A stretch of 64,000 nt of DNA from Polyangia bacterium (GCA_030430565.1 JAUIKS010000028.1:62001-126000), one strand, 5' to 3'. Counted from the stretch's first letter, positions 1 through 7,104 are shown. The notes: a model not told the origin generated them from the letters alone. Translations and numbers: made by a program.

Positions 1-1
1 C

Positions 2-199
2 TACGGCTTCGCGTGGATCGGGCACTTCTTCATCGAGCGCAATAAGCCGGCGAGCTTTGACTACGCGCTGTGGTCCCTGCGCGGTGACTTCCGCATGCTC
101 CGCCTCGGCCTCACCGGCCGCATGGCCGAAGAGATGATCCGCCTCTACGGCAGCCGCAACCCGCCCCCCGACGCGCCGCTGCGCCCGTCGGCGCGCTGA
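2..199 (+). CDS. DUF962 / Mpo1-like membrane protein, C-terminal part
   Basis: This open frame enters from the left edge and ends at a TGA, so only the last 65 residues are visible. They carry the block GHFFIERNKPASF followed by ALWSLRGDFRM, which matches the conserved core of the DUF962/Mpo1-like family. Those are small integral membrane proteins; the yeast member Mpo1 is an iron-dependent dioxygenase of 2-hydroxy fatty acids. Bacterial members are mostly uncharacterised, so the reaction here is not established. The tail after the core is Pro/Arg-rich. The next gene starts 12 nt downstream on the same strand, which suggests co-transcription. The start codon and N-terminal membrane segments lie outside the window. 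Confidence 0.85.
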   Translation, partial: YGFAWIGHFFIERNKPASFDYALWSLRGDFRMLRLGLTGRMAEEMIRLYGSRNPPPDAPLRPSAR

Positions 200-211
200 G
201 GCCCACGCACG

Positions 212-1258
212 ATGGCGCGCCCGATCACACTCCCCGCCGCGCTGCGCGACGTCGCCGACGGCAAGCCGCTGGTGCGCAACATCGCGGTCCGCCATCTCGC
301 GGGGCTGCTGCTCGACGCGCTCGGCAGCACGCGCCCGGTGTGGCGCGCAGCCGATCAGCACGAGCGCGGACCCGCCGTTCGCGACGCGCTGCGCCGCTGC
401 GCCCGCGACGACGAGGACGCGGGCATCCGCGCGCTCGCGGCCACGGGCCTCGGCCAGCTCGGCGACGAGGAGCTCGTCGAGATCGTCACGCCGTGGATCG
501 AGCGCGACGCCGTAGACCTCGACGCGACCTTCGCCCGCGAGTGCGGTTTGATCGCGCTGTCGCTGCTCGGCGAGGCGGCGCGCGAGGCCGGCGCGGCGCC
601 GGAGCTGGTCGAGACGATCGCGCGTCGGCTCGCGCGGGCCTTGAGCGCGAGCGTCCCCGACGCCCGCTACCAAGCTGCCCAGGGCCTCGTGACCGTGCTC
701 GAGAACGACGCGGAGCCCGACCTCGTCCGCGCGCTGCAGGCCGAGCAGGACGTACGCGTGCGCGCCGGCATCGCCAGCGCGCTCGCCGAGCTCGATCCCC
801 CGGGCCCCGCCGCCTGCGACGCGCTGCGCCCCTACCTCACCGAGGCCGAGCGCGACCCCTCCGACGCCGGGCGCGAGACCGCGTTCGCGGCCGCGCTCGC
901 CCTCGCCGCAGCCCGCGATCCCGACGGCGGACCCGCGCTGGTCCGCGCCCTCGAGGATCGCGAGCACCGCGAGCGCGCCCTCGAGGCGCTCGCGGTGCTC
1001 GGAGCCGACGCGCCCCGGGAGGCCGCGCTCAAGCTCCGCGCGCTCGCCGAGCGCTGGTGGGTCGCCCGCGTCACGCGGGTCCGGGCCGCCTACGCGCTCT
1101 CGCGGATCGAGCCCGCGCGCGGCGAGGCCTTGCTGACGCGTTTCGAACGCAGCCCGTTTCGCAGCGTCCGCGAGGCCGTGGTCGACGCCCGCCGCGGGCT
1201 CGACCGCCTCGCGCGGCGCGACGAGTCTAGTCGCGCGCGCGCCGAGCGTGACGCTTGA
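212..1258 (+). CDS. HEAT-repeat protein
   Basis: The 348-residue protein is Ala/Arg/Glu-rich and made of repeated amphipathic helix pairs, for example around IRALAATGLGQLGDEELVE, RYQAAQGLVTVLEND and VRAGIASALAELDPP. This is the pattern of HEAT/PBS-lyase-type repeats, which form a curved solenoid used for protein-protein binding. No signal peptide, membrane segment or catalytic motif is visible, so it is probably a cytosolic scaffold or adaptor of unknown partner. It starts with ATG 12 nt after the DUF962 gene and is likely co-transcribed with it. Its 3' end overlaps the convergent membrane-protein gene by 32 nt. Reading on the opposite strand is excluded here by the much better codon-position bias of this frame. 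Confidence 0.75.
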   Translation: MARPITLPAALRDVADGKPLVRNIAVRHLAGLLLDALGSTRPVWRAADQHERGPAVRDALRRCARDDEDAGIRALAATGLGQLGDEELVEIVTPWIERDAVDLDATFARECGLIALSLLGEAAREAGAAPELVETIARRLARALSASVPDARYQAAQGLVTVLENDAEPDLVRALQAEQDVRVRAGIASALAELDPPGPAACDALRPYLTEAERDPSDAGRETAFAAALALAAARDPDGGPALVRALEDREHRERALEALAVLGADAPREAALKLRALAERWWVARVTRVRAAYALSRIEPARGEALLTRFERSPFRSVREAVVDARRGLDRLARRDESSRARAERDA

Positions 1259-2114
1259 CCCGGAGCTCGCGCTCGACGCGACCGTCGCTCTCGCGGACGA
1301 CCTCCTCGATGACCTCCTCGACGACCTCCTCCGACGCGCCGTCAGAACCGTGGAGCTCGAGCTCAGGGCCGCTGTCGCGGTCGAGCTCGACCTCGGCGAT
1401 GTCCTCCTCGCCAGGTCCCTTGAGCTTGATCTCGACGCGCCGCTTGCCGTCGCCCTCGTCCTCGACCACGACCTGCGCCGCGCCGACGAAGCCCTCGCTG
1501 GCGAGCTGCTCGAGGATGGCCGCGCGCGCCTCCTCGACGCTGTGTTGATCCAGCGCGCGCGCGAACAGCTCGTGTCGCAGCTTGTCCCCGAGCGTCGTGC
1601 GCACGGTCGCCTCCATCGGCGCCGCCTCGCGCTCGAGGATCTCGAGCTCCGGGTAGGCCGCGATCACGCCCTCAAACACGACCTGCGGATCGACCCGCTC
1701 ACCCCACACCCCGAGGGTCAGGCGCATCGTCTCGCCGCCGTCGTCGAGCACGTGAACCTCGACCTTCTCGGCCTCGGCGAGCCCGCGCACGGTGTTGACG
1801 AGCTCGTGCACGCGGGCCTTGAGCTCAGGCGTCGCGGGCAGCACGAAGTGCATGCGCTGCCCGAGGTTCATCTGCACGTCGACGGGGACCTGACAGGCGC
1901 CGATCGAGAGGATCAGCAGCACGGCCGCCGCGATCGCGATCTGCCGCATCAGCGGGGGACGTCGCGGCGCGCCCCCGACGACGCGCGCCGGGTAGCGCTG
2001 GTCGAAGGCGGACATCGCCCGGCGCGCGCTCGTCTCTCGCTCATCGGCGCTTGGCTCGAGCGCGCGCCGTTGATACAGCGCGCGCAGCAGTCGATCGATC
2101 GAGTTAGACGGCAT
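1227..2114 (-). CDS. Single-pass membrane protein, probable partner (anti-sigma-like) of the adjacent ECF sigma factor
   Basis: A 295-residue protein with a cytosolic N-terminal part of about 55 residues, one hydrophobic helix at about 57-74 (IAIAAAVLLILSIG) and a long, acidic, charged extracytoplasmic part ending in an Arg-rich tail. The topology and position fit an anti-sigma factor, but the zinc-type HxxxCxxC anti-sigma motif is absent, so the role is inferred from context only. Its ATG overlaps the 3' end of the sigma gene by 11 nt, which points to translational coupling. A longer frame starts upstream at 2168, but that start would lie well inside the sigma gene. The C-terminus runs 32 nt into the convergent HEAT-repeat gene. 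Confidence 0.65.
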   Translation of the reverse strand: MPSNSIDRLLRALYQRRALEPSADERETSARRAMSAFDQRYPARVVGGAPRRPPLMRQIAIAAAVLLILSIGACQVPVDVQMNLGQRMHFVLPATPELKARVHELVNTVRGLAEAEKVEVHVLDDGGETMRLTLGVWGERVDPQVVFEGVIAAYPELEILEREAAPMEATVRTTLGDKLRHELFARALDQHSVEEARAAILEQLASEGFVGAAQVVVEDEGDGKRRVEIKLKGPGEEDIAEVELDRDSGPELELHGSDGASEEVVEEVIEEVVRESDGRVERELRVKRHARRARD

Positions 2115-2697
2115 AGTCCGGCGCCTCCAATTCACGCTCCCGCGCGTGCAAGCGGGCCTTGAGTTCACGTCGCGCCCGCGAGACTCGCTGTTTCACCGCC
2201 GAGACCGTCAGCCCCTGCAGCTCCGCGATCTCGCGGTGACGCAGGCCGTCGCCGTAGCGCAGCGCGATCAGCTCTCGGGTCTCCGTCGGCAGCTCGCGGA
2301 CCAGCGCGGCCAGGAGCTCGACCCGCTCGCGCTCGATCAGGTCGTCGAGCGGATCGCGGGCCTCGGTCGGCAGCGGATCGCTCAGCGTGTCAACCGGCGC
2401 GAACACCCGGCGGGTTCGCAGGTGATCGATGATCGCGTTTCGAGCGATGCGCAGGACCCACGGGCGCAGCGCGCCGCGGCTCGGATCAAATTGATCCAGA
2501 CGCTCGACGACTCGCTCAAACACCTTGCCCACCAGATCCTCCGCGTCGGCCTTGTTGATCACGCGCCGAAACACGTAGCCGCGCACCGGGTCGTGGAGCT
2601 CGTCGAACAGCCGACGAAACGCGCGGCGGTCACCTCGCCGCGCGCGCCGGACCAGGTCCGCGTGCCGTTCATCGCGACTCGGCCAGAGAATCGACAT
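2104..2697 (-). CDS. ECF-type RNA polymerase sigma factor
   Basis: The 197-residue protein has sigma-70 region 2 at about residues 25-95 (RRAFRRLFDELHDPVRGY, then ADAEDLVGKVFERV and WVLRIARNAIIDHLRTRR) and region 4 at about 130-185, including the helix-turn-helix REIAELQGLTVSAVKQRVSRARREL. There is no region 1 or 3, as expected for the extracytoplasmic-function group. It should direct RNA polymerase to a small set of stress or envelope promoters. The gene is followed, with an 11-nt overlap, by a single-pass membrane protein that is the obvious candidate regulator. The divergent methyltransferase gene begins 127 nt away, so this short gap holds both promoters. Confidence 0.93.
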   Translation of the reverse strand: MSILWPSRDERHADLVRRARRGDRRAFRRLFDELHDPVRGYVFRRVINKADAEDLVGKVFERVVERLDQFDPSRGALRPWVLRIARNAIIDHLRTRRVFAPVDTLSDPLPTEARDPLDDLIERERVELLAALVRELPTETRELIALRYGDGLRHREIAELQGLTVSAVKQRVSRARRELKARLHARERELEAPDYAV

Positions 2698-2787
2698 AGA
2701 GCTCGTGGTGCGCAGAACTGAGCAGGCGCTCGATCGACCCTACGACGGCGGCGGGAATTGGTGACACGATTCTCGGCGCGCGTGAGC

Positions 2788-2816
2788 TTGCGCGGACTAC
2801 CCGTCCGCGCTAACAC
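2788..2816 (+). promoter_or_regulatory. Predicted sigma-70-type promoter of the methyltransferase gene
   Basis: TTGCGC, then a 17-nt spacer, then TAACAC. The -10 hexamer ends 8 nt before the GTG start, and no Shine-Dalgarno is present, so the transcript would be leaderless or nearly so. Prediction by eye only. Confidence 0.45.
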
Positions 2817-2824
2817 CCGAATTA

Positions 2825-3664
2825 GTGGCCGAATACAACGTTTCAGTGGGCAATCTGCCCGCGTGGATCGAGCCCGACGAGCTGCTCGGCCCTGGGCCCT
2901 GGGTGCGCGATGATGATCGTGGCCGCGTGCGCGCTCGCGCGCAGCTCGAGGTCGACGCCGCCGCCGACCTCGTGACGCGTCTGCGCGCGCTGCCGCTGGC
3001 CGGTCGCTTCCTCACCGTCGAGTGCAGCCCGCAGCTCTCCCGCGCGGCGCTTCGCCGCGCCAAGGCCCACGATCTCGAGCGCCGCCGCGAGACGACGCCG
3101 GGCTTTCGCCGACCCGGTACTCGTCTCGACCAAGAGGGTCGCTTCTCGCTGACGCCCGAGGCGCTCGCGCTCGAGCTCGGCCGACGCGCCCGCGGTCGCT
3201 CGATCATCGACGCTGGCTGCGGCGTCGGCGGGAACGCGATCGGCTTCGCCCGCGCCGGCTGCAACGTCGTCGCCGCGATCGAGCGCAGCGAGACGCGGAT
3301 CCGGCTCGCGCGGCACAACGCGCGGGTCTACCGGGTTGATGATCGGATCCGCTTCATCCACGGCAACGCGCTCGCGCTGCTCGCCGAGCCTGAGCGCCTG
3401 GGCGCGCTGAAAGCCTCGATCCTGTTCGTCGATCCGCCCTGGGGTCGCGACTGGGCCCGCGATCTACCTGGCATTCGGGACATGCCGCTGCTCTACGGCG
3501 CGGTCAAGCTGCGCGCGCGCTTCGACGAGGTGTGGGCCAAGCTGCCGCCGAGCTTTGACCCCGCTGAGCTGCCCGACGCCAGCTTCTCCGCGATCTTCGG
3601 CGCCAGCCGCGGCGATCGCCAGCGCGTCAAGTTCCTGCTCGCGCGCCTGCCCGGCGGCGCGTGA
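2825..3664 (+). CDS. Class I SAM methyltransferase, TGS1/RNA cap guanine-N2-like family
   Basis: The 279-residue protein has an N-terminal region of about 120 residues without clear relatives, followed by a Rossmann-like methyltransferase domain. Motif I is IIDAGCGVGGNAIGFA at about 127-142 and binds S-adenosylmethionine. The catalytic motif IV is FVDPPWGRDW, with its Asp at about residue 203. A DPPW(G) motif in this context is typical of trimethylguanosine-synthase-like N2-guanine methyltransferases, and bacterial members exist without an m7G-capped substrate. The target is therefore unknown, probably a guanine in RNA. The start is a GTG placed 8 nt after a predicted -10 element. TatD follows 45 nt downstream but has its own -10-like element. 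Confidence 0.75.
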   Translation: MAEYNVSVGNLPAWIEPDELLGPGPWVRDDDRGRVRARAQLEVDAAADLVTRLRALPLAGRFLTVECSPQLSRAALRRAKAHDLERRRETTPGFRRPGTRLDQEGRFSLTPEALALELGRRARGRSIIDAGCGVGGNAIGFARAGCNVVAAIERSETRIRLARHNARVYRVDDRIRFIHGNALALLAEPERLGALKASILFVDPPWGRDWARDLPGIRDMPLLYGAVKLRARFDEVWAKLPPSFDPAELPDASFSAIFGASRGDRQRVKFLLARLPGGA

Positions 3665-3695
3665 GCGATCGCTCCGAGCCCGCGCCGAGCTCTGC

Positions 3696-3701
3696 TACCC
3701 T
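3696..3701 (+). promoter_or_regulatory. -10 hexamer (TACCCT) of tatD
   Basis: TACCCT ends 8 nt before the GTG start of tatD. There is no recognisable -35 and no ribosome binding site. It is one instance of the short-spacing pattern seen at many starts in this window. Confidence 0.35.
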
Positions 3702-3709
3702 CCGCGACC

Positions 3710-4564
3710 GTGGGTCGAAAGAAATCACGCAAGCGGCCGCCCCCGCCGTTCATCCCGGGGCTCATCGACTCCCACTGTCATCTCGACTACGCGCCGATGA
3801 GCGACGACCTCGAGGCGGCGCTCGAGCGCGCGCGCGCGGCCGGGGTCGAGCAGCTCGTGCACATCGGCTGCCGACTCGAGGCCTTTGATCCGGCGCTGGC
3901 CCTCGCCCGCGCGCACAGCTCGATCTTCACGGCCATCGGCATCCACCCGCACGACGCCAAGACGGCCGACGACGCCGCGATGACGCGCCTCGAGCAGCTC
4001 GTCGTCGAGAACCGCGACGACGTCGTGGTCGCGATCGGCGAGACCGGCCTCGACTACTACTACGACTTCTCGCCGCGCGAGGCCCAGCGCGAGGTCTTCG
4101 CGCGTCACATCGAGCTCGCGCGGCGACTCGACATGCCCCTGGTCCTCCACATTCGCGACGCCCACGACGAAGCCTTCGACATCGTCGACAGCTGCGCGAC
4201 CCGGGGCGACCCCGGGATCGTCCACTGCTTCACCGGCACCCCCGCGGAGGCCCGCGGCTGGCTCGACCGCGGCTGGCACATCTCATTCTCGGGCATCGCC
4301 ACCTTCCCCTCGGCGGCGCCGGTGCTCGAGGCCGCGCGCGCCTGCCCGGCCGATCGCGTCCTGATCGAGACCGACGCCCCGTTTCTCGCCCCCAAGCCCA
4401 TGCGCGGGCGAAAAAACGAACCGGCCTTCGTCTCCTTCACCTGCGCGATTCTCGCCGCCGCGCGCGGTGTTAGCGCAGAGCAGTTCGCGGCCGAGACGAC
4501 CGCCAACACCCGGCGTGTGCTCCGTCTCCCCGAGCCCGAGAGCCCCGCGCCGGCGAGCTGTTGA
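3710..4564 (+). CDS. tatD: TatD family metal-dependent deoxyribonuclease
   Basis: The 284-residue protein is a TIM-barrel amidohydrolase-type nuclease that removes nucleotides from DNA 3' ends. After a basic, Pro-rich start of about 17 residues it shows all family signatures. These are LIDSHCHLDY with the HxH metal pair, AIGETGLDYYYDFSPREAQ with the bridging Glu, PLVLHIRDAH, GIVHCFTGTPAEA and VLIETDAPFLAPKPMRGRKNEP with the catalytic Asp. Length is slightly above the usual 255-265 because of both termini. The start is GTG, chosen because the frame is closed upstream and a -10-like TACCCT sits 8 nt before it. The stop codon overlaps the predicted rplC promoter. Confidence 0.95.
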   Translation: MGRKKSRKRPPPPFIPGLIDSHCHLDYAPMSDDLEAALERARAAGVEQLVHIGCRLEAFDPALALARAHSSIFTAIGIHPHDAKTADDAAMTRLEQLVVENRDDVVVAIGETGLDYYYDFSPREAQREVFARHIELARRLDMPLVLHIRDAHDEAFDIVDSCATRGDPGIVHCFTGTPAEARGWLDRGWHISFSGIATFPSAAPVLEAARACPADRVLIETDAPFLAPKPMRGRKNEPAFVSFTCAILAAARGVSAEQFAAETTANTRRVLRLPEPESPAPASC

Positions 4565-4590
4565 CGCGAAGCGCTCGCGTCGCCCATAGT
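4561..4590 (+). promoter_or_regulatory. Predicted promoter of rplC
   Basis: TTGACG, an 18-nt spacer and CATAGT, starting inside the stop codon of tatD. It would give rplC a 5' leader of about 130 nt, unlike most genes in this window. A long leader is common for autoregulated ribosomal-protein genes, but no regulatory fold was demonstrated. Confidence 0.4.
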
Positions 4591-4729
4591 CCCCACCCCA
4601 ATCGGAGCTTTCTCTTGCTTCGCGGGACGCGGGGGCGCGTCCTCTTCACTTTCTTCCCTTAATCGACGCGCCCCACCGAGCGACCCGCGCGAGAACAACC
4701 CGAGTTCCACACACCCACGGAGCACCATC

Positions 4730-5401
4730 ATGAACTTTCAACTGGGTCTCATCACCAAGAAGATCGGCATGACGCAGATCTTCAACGACGACGGCGACCG
4801 CATCCCCGTCACCGTCCTCAAGGCCGCCGGCAACCTCGTGCTCGGCCACCGCACCGTCGAGCGCGACGGCTACACCGCCCTCCAGATCGCGTTCGCGGAC
4901 AAGAAGCCCTCCCGCGTCAACAAGCCGACGCTCGGCCAGTACAAGAAGATCAACGCGAACCCGAAGTACATCGTCCGCGAGTTCCGCGTCCCCGTCGACG
5001 CCCTCGAGAAGCACCCGGTCGGCAGCGAGCTGCCCCTCGAGATCTTCGCCGACGGCAACCTCATCGACGTCACCGGCACCTCCAAGGGCAAGGGCTTCCA
5101 GGGCGTCATGAAGCGCCACAACATGCGCGGCGAGCAGCGCACCCACGGTAACCACGAGCAGTTCCGTCACGGCGGCTCGATCGGCTGCCGCAAGACCCCC
5201 GGCCGCGTGCTCCCCGGCAAGCGCATGTCTGGCCAGATGGGCAACGTCCGCGTCACCCAGCAGAACATGACCGTCGTGAAGGTGATGAAGGACGACGGCT
5301 GCATCCTCGTCCGCGGCCCTGTCCCCGGCGGCAAGAACGGCTACGTGACCATCCGCCACTCGGTCAAGCTCGCCATCCGCGAGGGTCGTAACAAGGGCTG
5401 A
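4730..5401 (+). CDS. rplC: 50S ribosomal protein L3 (uL3)
   Basis: The 223-residue protein begins GLITKKIGMTQIFNDDGDRI and carries the L3 core GTSKGKGFQGVMKRHN and HGNHEQFRHGGSIGCRKTPG, then GRVLPGKRMSGQMG. These form the loop that reaches the peptidyl-transferase centre. L3 binds 23S rRNA early in 50S assembly. The start is well supported: GGAG lies 7 nt before the ATG. In almost all bacteria rplC sits second in the S10 operon, between rpsJ and rplD. Here it stands alone, between tatD and rlmE, with its own promoter candidate and a strong terminator. It is either the relocated only copy or a second copy; the window cannot tell which. Confidence 0.97.
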   Translation: MNFQLGLITKKIGMTQIFNDDGDRIPVTVLKAAGNLVLGHRTVERDGYTALQIAFADKKPSRVNKPTLGQYKKINANPKYIVREFRVPVDALEKHPVGSELPLEIFADGNLIDVTGTSKGKGFQGVMKRHNMRGEQRTHGNHEQFRHGGSIGCRKTPGRVLPGKRMSGQMGNVRVTQQNMTVVKVMKDDGCILVRGPVPGGKNGYVTIRHSVKLAIREGRNKG

Positions 5402-5431
5402 GCCCGCGCGTCCTACGTTGAGTTGAAGGAA

Positions 5432-5458
5432 CCCGCCGCCTCACCGCGGCGGGTTTTT
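5432..5458 (+). terminator. Rho-independent terminator of rplC
   Basis: A perfect 8-bp GC stem (CCCGCCGC / GCGGCGGG) with a 6-nt loop is followed directly by five T. It lies 30 nt after the rplC stop codon and shows that rplC is a monocistronic unit. Confidence 0.93.
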
Positions 5459-5466
5459 GTTTGGTT

Positions 5467-5485
5467 GCACACGCCGGGCGTGTGC
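5467..5485. repeat. Perfect 8-bp hairpin downstream of the rplC terminator
   Basis: GCACACGC, a 3-nt loop and GCGTGTGC. It follows the terminator by 8 nt and has no T tract. It could be a backup terminator or part of the structured spacer that continues to rlmE. Confidence 0.6.
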
Positions 5486-5514
5486 CCCACCCATCGCCGC
5501 ACACGCCCCCCGCC

Positions 5515-5573
5515 GAAGACGGCGAGCACCACAACCTTCGTCCGCCCCTCGTGCCTAGACGCTCGCCGCCCGG
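5515..5573. repeat. 59-bp repeat, copy 1 of 2, in the rplC-rlmE spacer
   Basis: This copy and the one at 5675-5733 match at 49 of 59 positions by hand alignment. Each contains an inverted pair, GGCGAGC near the 5' end and GCTCGCC near the 3' end, so each can fold into a stem enclosing about 33 nt. The rest of the 475-bp spacer between rplC and rlmE contains no convincing gene; the open frames in it overlap each other and have no start signals. Confidence 0.75.
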
Positions 5574-5674
5574 CAGAAGCGTCCCATCGCGCCACGCAGC
5601 GGCACCACGCGCGCACAGCTCGGAACGTCTCGCCGAAGCTCAAGGGTCGCGCGCGAGCCAGGGAGGGGCCGGCT

Positions 5675-5733
5675 GAGGACGGCGAGCGCCGCGACGCCCG
5701 TCCGCTTCTCTTGCCCAGACGCTCGCCGCCCGG
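5675..5733. repeat. 59-bp repeat, copy 2 of 2, in the rplC-rlmE spacer
   Basis: Partner of the copy at 5515-5573, shifted by 160 bp in the same orientation. The end blocks, with the inverted GGCGAGC/GCTCGCC arms, are the best conserved part; changes concentrate in the middle. That pattern suggests selection for a structure or a mobile mini-element rather than for a protein. Confidence 0.75.
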
Positions 5734-5861
5734 AAGCCGGAGGGTCCCCTGGCGTTAAGCAGCGACCCGACGCCCGCGCGCTGGAAAAGCCCGAAGCGTC
5801 CAAAGACCGCGCTGCTGTGAGGATGCCCGAGAGGCCATGGCGCATACGCGCCGTTGAGGGC

Positions 5862-5867
5862 TAGGCT
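5862..5867 (+). promoter_or_regulatory. -10 hexamer (TAGGCT) of rlmE
   Basis: TAGGCT ends 9 nt before the rlmE ATG. There is no Shine-Dalgarno and no clear -35. It suggests a leaderless transcript. Confidence 0.35.
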
Positions 5868-5876
5868 CGCCTCGAC

Positions 5877-6587
5877 ATGGCCCGAAGACGCAAGCTCAAG
5901 GACCGCGCCGCCCGCCACGACCCCGCCTACAAGCGCGCCAAGCAGGAGAACTTCGCGGCGCGCGCCATCTACAAGCTCGAGGAGATCGACAAGCGCTTTC
6001 GCCTGATCAAGCCGCGCGCGCGCGTGCTCGATCTCGGCTGCTGGCCCGGCTCGTGGATGCAGTACGCCTCGGCGAAGACAGGTCCCGAGGGACATGTCTA
6101 CGGCGTCGACCTGCGCGCGGTCGAGCTCGCGCTGCCCGGCTGGGTCGAGACCGTCGTCGCCGACGTCAACGAGTGGCGCCCCGACGCCGCGATCGCGTGG
6201 GCGGGCGCGCGCTTCGATGTCGTCCTCAGCGACATGGCCCCGCAGACAACCGGCGACCGCAACTCCGACCAGTGGCGCAGCGAGGAGCTGCTGCTGCGCG
6301 CGCTAGAGCTCGCGAGCTGCGCGCTGCGCCCCGGCGGGCACTTCGTCGGCAAGGTGTTCCAGGGCGGGCGGTTCCCCGCGCTGCGCGAGCGCATGCGCGC
6401 GAGCTTCCAGGAGGCGAAGTCCTACCAGGCGAAGAACACCCGCGCCGGGAGCAGCGAGCAGTACCTCATCGGTCGTGGCCTCCGCGTCAACATCGCCGCC
6501 GAGGCTCGGCGGCAAGCCGACACGAAGGCGCAGGAACGCGCGGAGGCGCAGGAACGCGCCTCTGTCGATGGGGCAAACGGCGAATAA
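5877..6587 (+). CDS. rlmE: 23S rRNA (uridine-2'-O)-methyltransferase RlmE (FtsJ/RrmJ)
   Basis: The 236-residue protein methylates the 2'-OH of U2552 in the A loop of 23S rRNA during late 50S assembly, using S-adenosylmethionine. The SAM-binding motif VLDLGCWPGSW is at about 50-60. The catalytic K-D-K-E tetrad is present at K33, D119, K159 and E194. The spacing is exactly that of E. coli RlmE (K38, D124, K164, E199). The protein is about 25 residues longer than E. coli RlmE owing to a basic/acidic Ala-Arg-Glu tail after residue 205. The ATG lies 9 nt after a -10-like TAGGCT. The location next to rplC and upstream of typA places three 50S-related genes together. Confidence 0.95.
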   Translation: MARRRKLKDRAARHDPAYKRAKQENFAARAIYKLEEIDKRFRLIKPRARVLDLGCWPGSWMQYASAKTGPEGHVYGVDLRAVELALPGWVETVVADVNEWRPDAAIAWAGARFDVVLSDMAPQTTGDRNSDQWRSEELLLRALELASCALRPGGHFVGKVFQGGRFPALRERMRASFQEAKSYQAKNTRAGSSEQYLIGRGLRVNIAAEARRQADTKAQERAEAQERASVDGANGE

Positions 6588-6610
6588 CAACCGCGCTCAC
6601 GCGCGGATCT

Positions 6611-6632
6611 AACGAGAGCTTTCTCTCTCGTT
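6611..6632 (+). terminator. 8-bp hairpin after rlmE, possible terminator
   Basis: AACGAGAG, a 6-nt loop and CTCTCGTT form a perfect stem 23 nt after the rlmE stop. The following bases are T/C-mixed rather than a T run, so termination strength is uncertain. Confidence 0.4.
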
Positions 6633-6835
6633 CTCGCGCCTCGCAATTTGAGCGGGCTGAGGAAAAAATCGTCCGAAAATCCGGCCAACCGGACCAAAAC
6701 ACGACGATTCATCGCGGCTCGCGCACCTGCCCCTTCGGACCGATTGAGCGCGCGACCGCGCCATCCCCTGTCCGAATTCGCGCACCTAGACCCATGTAGC
6801 TGCGCAAATTTGATAGTCTGCATTCCCCTGAACAG

Positions 6836-6869
6836 TTGACACTGATTATTCGTTCAGTTCTACTGAACG
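6836..6869 (+). promoter_or_regulatory. Strong promoter with palindromic operator and LexA-box-like sequence
   Basis: TTGACA, a 17-nt spacer and TCTACT form the best sigma-70 promoter in the window. The -10 lies inside a perfect palindrome at 6851-6869 (arms CGTTCAGT / ACTGAACG, 3-nt centre). The 17 bases at 6842-6858 fit 14 of 17 positions of the LexA box reported for Myxococcus xanthus (CTRHAMRYBYGTTCAGS). A further CTGAAC lies at 6828-6833. A repressor bound here would block RNA polymerase, so this looks like a regulated, possibly DNA-damage-controlled, promoter. Confidence 0.65.
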
Positions 6870-6870
6870 C

Positions 6871-7104
6871 ATGAGCCAGCAAGACATCCACCTCAAGCCC
6901 AGCCGCGACCGGAAAACCCCAAATCCGGACGATCCGCTGCTCCCCGCGGCTGACCCAAAACCGCGCGAGCCGGCGAAGAACCCGCCGGCGCGCAATACCG
7001 AGACGCCCGAGACGCCGAGGCCCAAGCCCGAGACGGACGGCGAGCCGGCCGAGACCAGCGATCCGATCGCGCCGCCGCCCGTCACCTGGAGCGTCGCGGC
7101 CTGA
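6871..7104 (+). CDS. Small Pro-rich disordered protein
   Basis: A 77-residue frame that starts with ATG 6 nt after the -10 element of the palindromic promoter described at 6836-6869. The product is rich in Pro, Glu, Asp, Lys and Arg (for example PAKNPPARNTETPETPRPKPE), has no hydrophobic helix or cysteine, and is predicted to be unstructured. I do not recognise a family. Coding status rests on the promoter and on GC-rich third positions. The transcript would be leaderless. The alternative is that the promoter makes a non-coding RNA or reads through to typA, which starts 133 nt after this frame ends. Confidence 0.5.
   Translation: MSQQDIHLKPSRDRKTPNPDDPLLPAADPKPREPAKNPPARNTETPETPRPKPETDGEPAETSDPIAPPPVTWSVAA

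Noticed and set aside
1248..2162. Long plus-strand open frame (304 codons)
   Set aside because: It lies opposite the sigma-linked membrane protein gene, has low-complexity Leu/Asp/Glu/Arg content, and no ribosome site. It is a GC-driven shadow.
6851..6869. Palindrome considered as a Gram-positive-type LexA box (GAAC-N4-GTTC)
   Set aside because: Half-sites are in the opposite orientation and spacing; the Myxococcus-type consensus fits better.
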